Source of the DNA: Oceanococcus sp.
GTDB taxonomy: Bacteria > Pseudomonadota > Gammaproteobacteria > Nevskiales > Oceanococcaceae
Length of the DNA: 64,000 bases
NCBI GenBank assembly: GCA_030147945.1
Contig: JASBUL010000035.1
Span: forward strand, 1 to 64,000
Direction: 5' to 3'
Part shown: positions 10,054 to 18,244 of the stretch, piece after piece
Layout: every line of letters begins with the position of its first letter
How positions within the stretch are numbered: the first letter of the stretch is position 1
Notes under the pieces: generated by a model
The model's input: only the letters and a program-made list of their open reading frames with translations
Databases searched by the model: none
Told to the model about the DNA's origin: nothing
Position numbers and translations under genes: made by a program

Positions 10054-11474
10054 ACAGTCTGGTTCTGCCGGCCCTGATTCCCCTGCTCACCGCGCCGCTG
10101 ATCGTGCTGATCGGCGGGCGCCACCGCGCCTGGCTGATGGCGTTCATCAGCCTCGGCGCCGCGCTGCTCAGCGTGGTCCATCTGTTCAGTCTGGGCGACA
10201 GCCAGAATGCCCTGGGGGGCTGGGCCGCACCGGTCGGCATCACCTATGTGATTGATGCGGCCAACCGCCCGATCCTGCTGCTGATCATGCTCGCCGGCCT
10301 GCTCGGCCTGCTGTGCGCACCACCTGAACGACTGGCCTGGCTGGAATCGCCGCGCCCGGCCATCTTCTACGCCCTGTATTGCCTGTGCGTCAGCGGCCTG
10401 GCCGGGATTGCCTCGACCGGCGACGCCTTCAATGTGTTCGTGTTTCTGGAAATCTCCTCGCTGGCCACCTACGCGCTGGTGGCCGCCGGGCCTGGACGCA
10501 AGGCTCTGCGCGCGGCGTTTCAGTATCTGGTGCTCGGCACGTTGGGGGGCAGCTTTGTACTGCTCGGGGTGGGCATGCTGTACATGGCGACCGGCAGTCT
10601 CAACATGGCCGACATCGCGGCGCTGATCCCGGCCTCACCACTGCCCAACGCCGTGCTGGTCGGCGGCGCCTTTGTGCTGCTCGGCTTCATGCTCAAAAGC
10701 GCCCTGTTCCCGCTGCATCAGTGGCTGCCCGGGGCGTACAGCCGCAGCCCCAATGCGGTCGCCGTTCTGCTCGCGGGCAGCGGCACCAAGGTGTCTCTGT
10801 ACGCCCTCAGCCGCATCATGTTTGGCGTCTTCGGGGTGAGCTGGCTGGTGGCCCACCAGGTCGACAAGATTCTGCTGATTCTGGCTTGCGCGGCAATGCT
10901 GTTCGGCTCGCTGGGAGCGATCCAACAAACCCGCCTCAAAGCATTGCTGGCCTGGTCGAGCATCGCTCAGATCGGCTACATCGTGCTCGGCATCAGCACC
11001 CTGAGCGAGGCCGGCTTGCGTGCCGCCTGGGTGTTCATGCTGTTTCATGCCGTGATCAAGGGCGGCTTGTTTGTCTGCGCCAGCGGCTTGCCCAGCGACC
11101 GCCTGGAAAACCTGCCGGGTCTGGCCCAGCGCGACCCGTTGCGGGCTGCATGCATGACCCTGCTCGCGCTGGCCCTGCTCGGCGTTCCGCTGACCGCGGG
11201 CTTCGTAAGCAAATGGCTGATGCTGCAGGCCGCCTGGGACAGTGGCGCCCTGCTCGGGGTTATCGTGTTCGCGGTGAGTTCGCTGCTGGCCGTGGCCTAC
11301 GTGGCGCGCATCGTCCTTCCGATTTGGCAGCACAGTGACAACACCCAGCCGATCATCACCCCGCCGACAATCCGCCTGGCCATGCTGCTGACCACCGCTG
11401 CGGCGCTCATCTTCGGTGTCTGGCCCGGCCCGGTGATTGAACTGTGCCAGCGCGCTGCGGAGGCTCTGCTGTGA
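10050..11474 (+). CDS. mnhD: Mrp-type antiporter subunit D, first copy
   Basis: 474-residue polytopic protein of the NuoL/M/N (proton-conducting membrane transporter) family. The charged membrane residues expected of a proton channel are present: Glu134 in VFLEISSLATYA, Lys216 in GFMLKSALFPLHQWLPGAY, and Lys247 in LAGSGTKVSLYAL. It starts at TTG 10050, overlapping the mnhC stop by four bases (TTGA). It is one of three ND-type subunits in this operon; standard Mrp has two (A and D). Confidence 0.93.
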   Translation: MNSLVLPALIPLLTAPLIVLIGGRHRAWLMAFISLGAALLSVVHLFSLGDSQNALGGWAAPVGITYVIDAANRPILLLIMLAGLLGLLCAPPERLAWLESPRPAIFYALYCLCVSGLAGIASTGDAFNVFVFLEISSLATYALVAAGPGRKALRAAFQYLVLGTLGGSFVLLGVGMLYMATGSLNMADIAALIPASPLPNAVLVGGAFVLLGFMLKSALFPLHQWLPGAYSRSPNAVAVLLAGSGTKVSLYALSRIMFGVFGVSWLVAHQVDKILLILACAAMLFGSLGAIQQTRLKALLAWSSIAQIGYIVLGISTLSEAGLRAAWVFMLFHAVIKGGLFVCASGLPSDRLENLPGLAQRDPLRAACMTLLALALLGVPLTAGFVSKWLMLQAAWDSGALLGVIVFAVSSLLAVAYVARIVLPIWQHSDNTQPIITPPTIRLAMLLTTAAALIFGVWPGPVIELCQRAAEALL

Positions 11475-12904
11475 GCTTGCTGCTGCCGATTCTGATGCCG
11501 CTGTCCGGCGCCCTGCTGATCGGCCTGTGCGGACGCTGGCCCAATCTGCGTGAAGCCATGTCGGTGATCGCCGGCATCGCCACGGCGGCCAGCGTGTGGG
11601 CGCTCTATCAGGCCGGCCCGAGCAGTCTGCAGCTGACCGATTTCGGCGGCGGGCTGAGCATTTACCTGGCCACCGAACCACTCGGCCTGCTGTTTGCCAT
11701 GGTCGCCGGCGGCCTGTGGCCTGTGACCGCCGTGTATGCGGCAGGTTACTTGCGTGGCGCCGCAGAAAAGCACCACACGCGCTTTTTCATCTTCATGGCG
11801 ATATCGATTGCCGCCGCGCAATGCATTGCGCTGGCCGGCAATCTGTTCACCCTGTTCATCGGCTACGAACTGCTGACCCTGGCCACCTGGCCGCTGGTCG
11901 CGCACAAGGGCGATGACAACGCACGCAAGGGCGGACGCACCTACCTCAGCTATCTGATCCCCAGTTCGGTGGCCTTGCTGCTGCCGGCCATCATCATCGT
12001 GCAGCAGCTTGCTGGCAGCACCATGTTCAGCCCCGATGGCGTGCTCGCTGCCGCTGAGCTTGGCCCCATTGGCCTGGGCCTGTTGTACGCCATGTTCCTG
12101 TTCGGCATCGGCAAGGCGGCCTTGATGCCGTTGCATGGCTGGCTGCCGGCGGCGATGGTGGCACCAACCCCGGTCAGCGCACTGCTGCACGCGGTGGCGG
12201 TGGTCAAGGCCGGGGTGTTCTGCGTGCTCAAGGTCACCCTGTACATCTTTGGCCTGGACACCCTGAGTGCCGCCGGCGCCACAGACCCGCTGATTCTGAT
12301 CGCCGCCTTCAGCATGATTGCGGCCTCGCTGGTCGCCCTGCACGCCGACAATCTGAAGCGCCGGCTGGCATATTCCACGGTCAGCCAGCTGGCCTATGTC
12401 AGTCTCGCCGCCGCGCTGGCCAGTTCGGCCGCAGCCTATGCCGGCAGCCTGCAGATCGTGATGCACGCGTTCGGCAAGATCACCCTGTTCTTCTGCGCCG
12501 GGGCCATTTACGTGGCGCACAAGAAAACCCTGGTCAGCCAGCTTGATGGCCTCGGCCGGCAGATGCCCCTGACCTTCATCGCCTTCACGCTGGGCGCCAT
12601 TTCCATCATCGGTCTGCCCCCGGCAGGCGGCGCCTGGACCAAATGGTGGCTGATGCTCGGCGCACTGGATGCCGGACACGCCTGGCTGCTGGGCGTACTT
12701 GCCCTGAGCACGCTGCTCAACATCGCCTATTTGCTGCCCATCCCGCTGCGCGCCTTTCTGGCCGGCGACACACCCTGGCGCTGGGCCGAGGCGCCGCTGG
12801 CCTGTCTGCTGCCGCTGTGCCTGACCGCGCTGGTCAGCCTGTGGCTGTTCTTCCAGATCCCCATGGCCTCGGCATTGATCGCGATCACCGGAGCGCAACC
12901 ATGA
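11471..12904 (+). CDS. Mrp-type antiporter subunit D, second copy
   Basis: 477-residue NuoL/M/N-family protein. Glu133 (GYELLTLATWPL), Lys215 (GIGKAALMPLHGWLPAAM) and Lys246 (AVAVVKAGVF) are the conserved channel residues. The PTPVSALLHAVAVVKAG block is closer to NuoM/NuoL and MbhH-type subunits than to the first copy. It starts at GTG 11471, overlapping the previous stop (GTGA). The presence of all key charges suggests a working ion path, not a decayed duplicate. Confidence 0.9.
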   Translation: MSLLLPILMPLSGALLIGLCGRWPNLREAMSVIAGIATAASVWALYQAGPSSLQLTDFGGGLSIYLATEPLGLLFAMVAGGLWPVTAVYAAGYLRGAAEKHHTRFFIFMAISIAAAQCIALAGNLFTLFIGYELLTLATWPLVAHKGDDNARKGGRTYLSYLIPSSVALLLPAIIIVQQLAGSTMFSPDGVLAAAELGPIGLGLLYAMFLFGIGKAALMPLHGWLPAAMVAPTPVSALLHAVAVVKAGVFCVLKVTLYIFGLDTLSAAGATDPLILIAAFSMIAASLVALHADNLKRRLAYSTVSQLAYVSLAAALASSAAAYAGSLQIVMHAFGKITLFFCAGAIYVAHKKTLVSQLDGLGRQMPLTFIAFTLGAISIIGLPPAGGAWTKWWLMLGALDAGHAWLLGVLALSTLLNIAYLLPIPLRAFLAGDTPWRWAEAPLACLLPLCLTALVSLWLFFQIPMASALIAITGAQP

Positions 12905-13161
12905 CGGCGCCAGCCAACAAGACACCGCGCTGGCCGTTGTGGCTGCTCATCGCCGCCTGCGCCCTGAGCCTGATCGCCGGGCTGTTCAATCACTGGCATG
13001 CGCATTTCGCGGCCGAAGCGTGGCCGGGCTTTTTTGCCCTGATCGGTTTTGCTGCGGTCAGCCTGCTGATGCTGCTCGCACGCCTTTTCGCGCCGCTGTT
13101 GCGGCGCCCGCCGCAGTATTACGGCGAAGAATCCAGCGAACGCGAGGTGCACCATGATTGA
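12901..13161 (+). CDS. small two-helix membrane protein in antiporter operon, unrecognised
   Basis: 86-residue protein with a short Lys/Arg-containing N terminus, two hydrophobic segments (about residues 11-30 and 42-66) and a polar tail ending EESSEREVHHD. I do not recognise the family. The ATG at 12901 overlaps the preceding stop by four bases, and the end overlaps the next gene by eight, so it is firmly part of the operon. A structural or linking role between the D-type subunits is possible but not shown. Confidence 0.75.
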   Translation: MTAPANKTPRWPLWLLIAACALSLIAGLFNHWHAHFAAEAWPGFFALIGFAAVSLLMLLARLFAPLLRRPPQYYGEESSEREVHHD

Positions 13162-14854
13162 ATGGCTCCTCCACCCGGCCTATCAGCTGTTCGCCGCCGG
13201 GCTTATTGCGGCAGTGGCCGGCCGCCGCGTTGGTGGCGCCATTGCCGTGCTGGCACCGCTGATCGGCATCGCCACACTGATCAATCTACCCGACGGCTTC
13301 GGCCTCAGCGCAGGACTCGGGCCTTACACCATCCAGCCGCTGCGGGTGGATCGTCTGGGCTTTGTTTTTGCCCTGATCTTTCTGATTGCCGCGGCACTGA
13401 GCCAGATCTTCGCCCTGGCCGAGAATCGCCGTGTGCTGCGCGGCGCCGGCCTGATCTATGCGGGCGCGGCGGTCGGTGGCGTTCTCGCCGGCGATCTGAT
13501 TTCCCTGTTCATCCACTGGGAGCTGACCGCTCTGGCCTCGGTCATGCTGGTGTGGGACGGCCAGCGCAAGCCGGATGATGCGCATCTGCGCGCCGGCCTG
13601 CGCTATCTGCTGCTGCAGATCATCTCGGGTCTGCTGCTGCTCATCGGCGCTGTGATGTGGATACGCAGCACCGGGCACGCACGCTTCGAACATATCGGCT
13701 TTGGCGCCCCGGGCGGGCTGTGGTTCCTGCTCGCCTTTGGTCTGAAATGCGCCTTCCCGCTGCTGCACAACTGGATGCACGACGCCTACCCCAGAGCCTC
13801 GGCCTCCGGCACGGTGATGCTTTCGGCCTTCACCACCAAGCTTGCGGTGTACGCGCTGGCTCGCGGCTTTGCCGGCACCGACTCACTGCTCTGGATCGGC
13901 GCCCTGATGGCAACCCTGCCGATCGTGCTCAGCCTGCTGGAGAATGATCTGCGTCGGGTCCTCACCTATGGCCTCAACAGCCAGCAGGGCTTCATGGTCG
14001 CCGGCATCGGCATCGGCACCCCGCTGGCCATCGATGGCGCCAGCGCTTACGCTTTCGCCTGTGTGCTGTACATGGCGCTGCTGTTCATGGCCACCGGCGC
14101 GGTGCTGCATCGCACCGGTACCACCCAGGCCTCGGAACTTGGTGGCCTGTACCGCAGCATGCCGCTGACCACGCTGTTCTGCATCGTCGGCGCGCTGTCG
14201 ATTGCAGCGTTTCCGCTGTTCTCCGGTTTTGCGACCAAATCCATGATCGTCTCCGCGGCCGCCTACGAGCACGAACTGTGGCTGTGGCTGGCATTGCTGC
14301 TGGCCTCGGTGGGGGTGCTTCTGCATGCCGGTCTGCGCACACCATACGCGGCCTTCTTTGGCCCTCGGCGCAGCAGCGCGCCAGTGCGCGAAGCGCCCTG
14401 GCCCATGCTTGTGGCGATGGCCCTGACCGCGCTGCTGTGCATCGCCATTGGTGTATTCCCGCAGCCCCTCTACGCGCTGCTGCCGCATGAATCCAGCTAC
14501 AAGGTGTTCACCGCCGATCACCTGATCAGCCAGTTGCAGTTGCTGCTGTTTGGCAGCCTCGCGTTCGTGCTAGCCCTGCGCGTGGGTCTTGCCCCGCGCT
14601 CCAGCCGCGGCGTGGTGCTGGACAGCGATTGGCTGTATCGCCGCGCGGCGCCCGCCATCTGGCGAGTGGCGCTGAGCGTGTGGGCTGGCCTGATGCGGCT
14701 GCTCGGCGCCTGCGCCCGGTGGCTGCTGCGTCACGGGCAAAAGATCTTTGTCGAATCCTTCAGCGAACAGGAGCTTGGCGGCGTATGGTCGCTGACCAGC
14801 GGTGCGGCCCTGCTGCTGATTCTGCTCGGCGTATGGTTGCTGCAGCTGCTCTGA
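13154..14854 (+). CDS. third ND-type antiporter subunit (MnhA/D-like, NuoL-family)
   Basis: 566-residue polytopic protein of the NuoL/M/N family and the last gene of the operon. The channel residues Glu123 (LFIHWELTALAS), Lys198 (FGLKCAFPLLHNWMHDAYP) and Lys229 (SAFTTKLAVYALARGF) are intact. After the channel core there is a C-terminal extension with further helices (about residues 480-566), shorter than in true MnhA, and DUF4040 is not fused to it. It may occupy the MnhA position with the separate DUF4040 protein completing it; it could also be annotated as a third subunit D. Confidence 0.88.
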   Translation: MIEWLLHPAYQLFAAGLIAAVAGRRVGGAIAVLAPLIGIATLINLPDGFGLSAGLGPYTIQPLRVDRLGFVFALIFLIAAALSQIFALAENRRVLRGAGLIYAGAAVGGVLAGDLISLFIHWELTALASVMLVWDGQRKPDDAHLRAGLRYLLLQIISGLLLLIGAVMWIRSTGHARFEHIGFGAPGGLWFLLAFGLKCAFPLLHNWMHDAYPRASASGTVMLSAFTTKLAVYALARGFAGTDSLLWIGALMATLPIVLSLLENDLRRVLTYGLNSQQGFMVAGIGIGTPLAIDGASAYAFACVLYMALLFMATGAVLHRTGTTQASELGGLYRSMPLTTLFCIVGALSIAAFPLFSGFATKSMIVSAAAYEHELWLWLALLLASVGVLLHAGLRTPYAAFFGPRRSSAPVREAPWPMLVAMALTALLCIAIGVFPQPLYALLPHESSYKVFTADHLISQLQLLLFGSLAFVLALRVGLAPRSSRGVVLDSDWLYRRAAPAIWRVALSVWAGLMRLLGACARWLLRHGQKIFVESFSEQELGGVWSLTSGAALLLILLGVWLLQLL

Positions 14855-14863
14855 GCCACCGGC

Positions 14864-15544
14864 TCAAGCGCGACTCGCCTCCAGCGGGACGTAGCGCGCT
14901 TCCTCGCGCTGGATCTTGTAGACCAGATCCAGGCCCAGCACCGACTGGACCCGCGCCCACAGCACCGGCTGCTGACGCTGCAGGCGTTCCAGCACCGGCC
15001 GGGGCCAGGCCCGCAACTCGCCCTGACCGACCAGGCGCACGGTGGCGCTGGCCGGGCGTGCGGTGAGCAGACTCATTTCACCGACAAAGCACGGCGCCTG
15101 AACACGGCGCGGCGGCTGCCCCCATTTCTCCATGGTCAGGTGCCCCTGACCCAGCCAGTACAACGCCTCCGGCACCTGGCCCTCACGGGTCAGCTCCGCA
15201 GCCTGCACCGTGCGCACTTCGGCCAAGGCCCAGAAACGCAGAAACTCGCCCGCACGCAAGGCCGCAAAATGCGCCTCGTAGAGCGCGCGCAGGTTCTGCG
15301 GAATGGTCACGGCGCGCCGCTCACGCAGTATCCGCACCACCCAGAAACTGTTGATCGCCACCAGCACAAGATTCCAGCCGGCAATGGCCACAACACCGCG
15401 GCTGATCGCGTACACCGCCACCACGCTCTGCGCCAGTGCCAGCAAGGCGCGCAGCCACAGCACATCGCGCGCCAGCAAGGCCACCAGCTGCAGCAGATAG
15501 CCAAGATGGACCAGGTAGCCCAGCAGCAAGGCCCATTCCGCCAT
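14864..15544 (-). CDS. Popeye-like membrane protein with cyclic-nucleotide-binding fold
   Basis: 226 residues: three N-terminal hydrophobic helices (MAEWALLLGYLVHLGYLLQL onwards). They are followed by NSFWVVRILRERRAV and then a soluble domain of beta-helical type resembling a cNMP-binding domain (VGEMSLLTARPASATVRLVGQGELRAW). This matches the architecture of bacterial homologues of the eukaryotic Popeye (POPDC) family. The canonical PRAAT-type phosphate-binding cassette is replaced by RPASATVRL, so ligand binding is plausible, not shown. The ATG at 15544 lies four bases after the dnaQ stop, making it the last gene of yafS-rnhA-dnaQ. No partner enzyme for a cyclic nucleotide is adjacent. Confidence 0.72.
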   Translation of the reverse strand: MAEWALLLGYLVHLGYLLQLVALLARDVLWLRALLALAQSVVAVYAISRGVVAIAGWNLVLVAINSFWVVRILRERRAVTIPQNLRALYEAHFAALRAGEFLRFWALAEVRTVQAAELTREGQVPEALYWLGQGHLTMEKWGQPPRRVQAPCFVGEMSLLTARPASATVRLVGQGELRAWPRPVLERLQRQQPVLWARVQSVLGLDLVYKIQREEARYVPLEASRA

Positions 15545-15548
15545 GCCC

Positions 15549-16265
15549 CTAGCCGAGCTCGTCCGTCCACAAGCAATCGCCGGCGGCTTCACGCAAGCGT
15601 TGCAGGTACGCCGCATGCGCCTCGCGCTCAGCCGCACTGGCGGCCTGCACGCGCGGCTGCTTGCCCAGTGCGGCAAGCACCTCGGCCACGCTGCGTCCGG
15701 GGTTGCTTTCATCCACACCGCTGCTCAACAGCAGCTTGTTCTGCCCACCGGTGAGCAGCAGGTAGACCTCGGCGAGCAGCTCGGCATCGAGCAAGGCGCC
15801 GTGCAACTCACGGCCGGAATTGTCGACCTCGTAGCGTTTGCACAGCGCATCCAGTGAATTGCGCTGGCCCGGGTGTTTCTTGCGCGCCAGCAGCAGCGAG
15901 TCGATCACCTCGCCGGGCGGTGGCCAGTCGGCCGCTCGGCCACATCGCTCGAACTCGACCGCCAGAAAGCCCATGTCGAAGTCCGCATTGTGGATGACCA
16001 GCTTGGCATCGCCGATAAAGGCCAGCAGCTCGTCGGTGATTTCGTCAAAACGCGGTTTGTCGCGCAGCTGTTCGTTGGTGATGCCATGCACCGCGATGGC
16101 GCCATCATCAATGCTGCGACCGGGGTTGATGTACTGGTGGTAGCTGCGACCGGTGATCCTGCGATCGATGATCTCCAGGCACCCGACCTCGATGATCGAG
16201 TGCTCGGCCGCCTCCAGACCGGTGGTTTCGGTATCCAGCACGATCTCGCGCTCGGCATTGCTCAT
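15549..16265 (-). CDS. dnaQ: DNA polymerase III epsilon subunit (3'-5' proofreading exonuclease)
   Basis: 238-residue proofreading exonuclease of the replicative polymerase. ExoI motif DTETTG is at residues 11-16, Exo[11 protein letters not shown] near 92-100, and ExoIII GALLDAE with its preceding His near 155. The C-terminal part after residue 185, with polar linker and [11 protein letters not shown], is the region that binds the alpha subunit in E. coli. The ATG overlaps the rnhA stop by four bases. In E. coli dnaQ and rnhA are divergent; here they are in one transcription unit. Confidence 0.96.
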   Translation of the reverse strand: MSNAEREIVLDTETTGLEAAEHSIIEVGCLEIIDRRITGRSYHQYINPGRSIDDGAIAVHGITNEQLRDKPRFDEITDELLAFIGDAKLVIHNADFDMGFLAVEFERCGRAADWPPPGEVIDSLLLARKKHPGQRNSLDALCKRYEVDNSGRELHGALLDAELLAEVYLLLTGGQNKLLLSSGVDESNPGRSVAEVLAALGKQPRVQAASAAEREAHAAYLQRLREAAGDCLWTDELG

Positions 16266-16696
16266 TTGTACGGCTCCATGCCCTGCCGGGCGAGTTCATC
16301 GGCACGTTCATTGCCAACATCTCCACTGTGGCCCTTGACCCAGTGCCAGGCCACGTCATGGCGCTGGGTGGCGGCATCCAGGGCCTGCCACAGATCCTGA
16401 TTCTTGACCGGCTTGCCGGCCGCGGTGCGCCATTGTTTGCGCTTCCAGTTGGCCATCCACTGGGTCACGCCTTGCCGCAGATAGGTGGAATCGGTGTACA
16501 GATCCACCTGACAGGCGCGTTTCAACGTGTTCAGCGCCTCGATCGCTGCACGCAGCTCCATTCGGTTGTTGGTGGTGTCGGCCTCGCCGCCACACAGGTC
16601 GCGCTCCTGATCGGCGTACCGCAACCACGCGCCCCAGCCACCCGGACCAGGATTTCCGCTGCAGGCACCGTCGGTGTAGATCACGACACGGCTCAT
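16262..16696 (-). CDS. rnhA: ribonuclease HI
   Basis: Degrades RNA in RNA-DNA hybrids. 144 residues, with the four catalytic acids in place: Asp9 ([14 protein letters not shown]), Glu47 (NNRMELRA), Asp69 (LYTDSTYL) and Asp133 (NERADELA). The basic protrusion NWKRKQWRT is present and the loop His is in [10 protein letters not shown]. The ATG at 16696 overlaps the yafS stop by four bases; a longer frame upstream is only the yafS coding region read out of frame. Confidence 0.98.
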   Translation of the reverse strand: MSRVVIYTDGACSGNPGPGGWGAWLRYADQERDLCGGEADTTNNRMELRAAIEALNTLKRACQVDLYTDSTYLRQGVTQWMANWKRKQWRTAAGKPVKNQDLWQALDAATQRHDVAWHWVKGHSGDVGNERADELARQGMEPYK

Positions 16697-17430
16697 CGAG
16701 TCGACCCCGGCGGACTCAGCGGCACCACCACGCGGGCACTGCTGCGGGTGGCCACACCATCCATGCCGGCCACGGCACTGCGCTGCCACACCGGACGGCG
16801 CACCATATTGGCCGGGATGCGCCGTTTGCGCGCACGAATCAGGTACACCGGAGCGAACCAACCGGTGACCGGTCGCAACCAGCGCAGGGGCTGACGCAAC
16901 CAGCGCGGCGGCTGACGTGTCGGCCCGAAGCGCTGACAGGCCACCACCTCGTAATCCAGCAGGCGTAACCAGTCCTGGATACGCCCACTGCGCAGCGGGC
17001 GCGTGCCTTGGGGCAGCGCCGGGTAACGCCGCAGCAGCCACTGCCACACGCCCCAAACACTGTAAGGATTGAAGCCAAGAATCAGCAGCTGACCACGCGC
17101 GCTCAGTGCCCGGTCTACCTCGCGCAACAAGCTGTGCGCCGAGGGCGCCGACTCCAGGCTGTGGGCCAGGAGCACCGCATCGACGCTGTTGCCAGCCAGC
17201 GGCAGGGCGGACAAGTCACAGCGCACATCCACATCGCGGGCCGGGCCGAGCACGCCACTGCGCCAGTGTGGCGCCGGGTTGAGCAGGCCACCGCCCCAGC
17301 CGCCGATCTGCAGGATGCTGCGACCGAACAGGGTCGCCATAGCCTGATCCAGCTGGGTCTTCTCGGCATTCAGAACCGCCTGGCCGCGCGAGGTGTCCAA
17401 CCACGCTTCGGATGACTTGGCATATTTCAT
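16693..17430 (-). CDS. yafS: YafS-like SAM-dependent methyltransferase
   Basis: 245-residue class I methyltransferase-like protein. It has a degenerate SAM site ([11 protein letters not shown], about residues 38-48), an acidic loop [22 protein letters not shown] and the post-motif [27 protein letters not shown]. Both sequence and position (between gloB and rnhA) match E. coli YafS, whose substrate is unknown. The ATG at 17430 has no Shine-Dalgarno sequence; it overlaps the stop of a 7-codon leader reading frame that does have one (separate entry), so translation is probably re-initiated. Confidence 0.85.
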   Translation of the reverse strand: MKYAKSSEAWLDTSRGQAVLNAEKTQLDQAMATLFGRSILQIGGWGGGLLNPAPHWRSGVLGPARDVDVRCDLSALPLAGNSVDAVLLAHSLESAPSAHSLLREVDRALSARGQLLILGFNPYSVWGVWQWLLRRYPALPQGTRPLRSGRIQDWLRLLDYEVVACQRFGPTRQPPRWLRQPLRWLRPVTGWFAPVYLIRARKRRIPANMVRRPVWQRSAVAGMDGVATRSSARVVVPLSPPGSTR

Positions 17431-17450
17431 GCAGAATAGTCGGTCTTCAT
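17427..17450 (-). promoter_or_regulatory. seven-codon leader reading frame coupled to yafS
   Basis: On the minus strand AGGAG stands five bases before an ATG at 17450 that opens a frame encoding MKTDYSA, then TGA. The TGA overlaps the ATG of yafS in an ATGA junction. The downstream ATG itself has no ribosome-binding site. Ribosomes would load on the leader and restart at yafS. Alternatively the leader is the original N terminus of YafS, separated by a frameshift. Confidence 0.55.
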
Positions 17451-17473
17451 TTGCACTCCTTGCAGGTCAGCGG

Positions 17474-18244
17474 ATGTCCGCGATTACGCCCATCCCCGCG
17501 TTTCAGGACAATTATATTTGGGCCTTACACAACACGGCAGGTGACTGCGTGGTTGTCGACCCGGGTGATGCCGCTCCGGTAGAGCGGTTTCTCCAGGACC
17601 GCAGCCTGCGCCTGCGCGCCATCCTGATCACGCATCACCATCCTGATCATACCGGAGGGATCGCCGCCCTGAGCGCGGCTCATGATGTCCCGGTCTATGG
17701 CCCCGACAATCCGGCGATCAGGGGCATCACCCACCACCTGGGCGACGCCGATGTGCTGCAGCTGGATGCGCTGGGCCTGCACTTCGAAATTCTCGCGGTG
17801 CCAGGCCATACGCTGGATCATATTGCCTATTACAGCGCGGACGCCGGCATTTTGCTGTGTGGTGACACCCTGTTCCACTGTGGCTGTGGGCGCCTGTTTG
17901 AAGGCACGCCGGCGCAGATGCTCGCGTCACTCGACCGTCTCGCGGCGCTGCCCGGTGACACCGCCGTGTACTGCACCCACGAATACACCCAGGCCAATAT
18001 GCGCTTCGCCCAGGCGGTGGAACCCGACAACAACGCGCTCGCGCAGGCGATCGATAGCGTCGAAACGCTGCGCCAGCAGGGCCGACCCAGCCTGCCGACC
18101 GACATCGCAACCCAGCGCCAGATCAACCCGTTCCTGCGCAGCCGTGCACCAGAAGTGGTGCGTGCCGTTCAGGCCCGCGTTTCCGAAGCCAACTCAGCGG
18201 TAACCGTTTTCGCCGCCCTGCGCAGCTGGAAAGATCAGTTCTGA
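17474..18244 (+). CDS. gloB: hydroxyacylglutathione hydrolase (glyoxalase II)
   Basis: Hydrolyses S-lactoylglutathione to lactate and glutathione, the second step of methylglyoxal detoxification. 256 residues. It starts MSAITPIPAFQDNYIW, the standard GloB N terminus. The metallo-beta-lactamase motif THHHPDH lies near residues 53-59 with further ligands in VPGHTLDH and LCGDTLF, and the substrate-binding block CTHEYTQANMRFA is intact. The ATG at 17474 is preferred over an upstream GTG because it matches the family. Divergent from yafS as in E. coli, and followed by mltD with a one-base overlap. Confidence 0.96.
   Translation: MSAITPIPAFQDNYIWALHNTAGDCVVVDPGDAAPVERFLQDRSLRLRAILITHHHPDHTGGIAALSAAHDVPVYGPDNPAIRGITHHLGDADVLQLDALGLHFEILAVPGHTLDHIAYYSADAGILLCGDTLFHCGCGRLFEGTPAQMLASLDRLAALPGDTAVYCTHEYTQANMRFAQAVEPDNNALAQAIDSVETLRQQGRPSLPTDIATQRQINPFLRSRAPEVVRAVQARVSEANSAVTVFAALRSWKDQF

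Noticed and set aside
11297-12925. 542-codon minus-strand reading frame
   Set aside because: Antisense to the second mnhD copy; Gln/Gly-rich translation typical of shadow frames.
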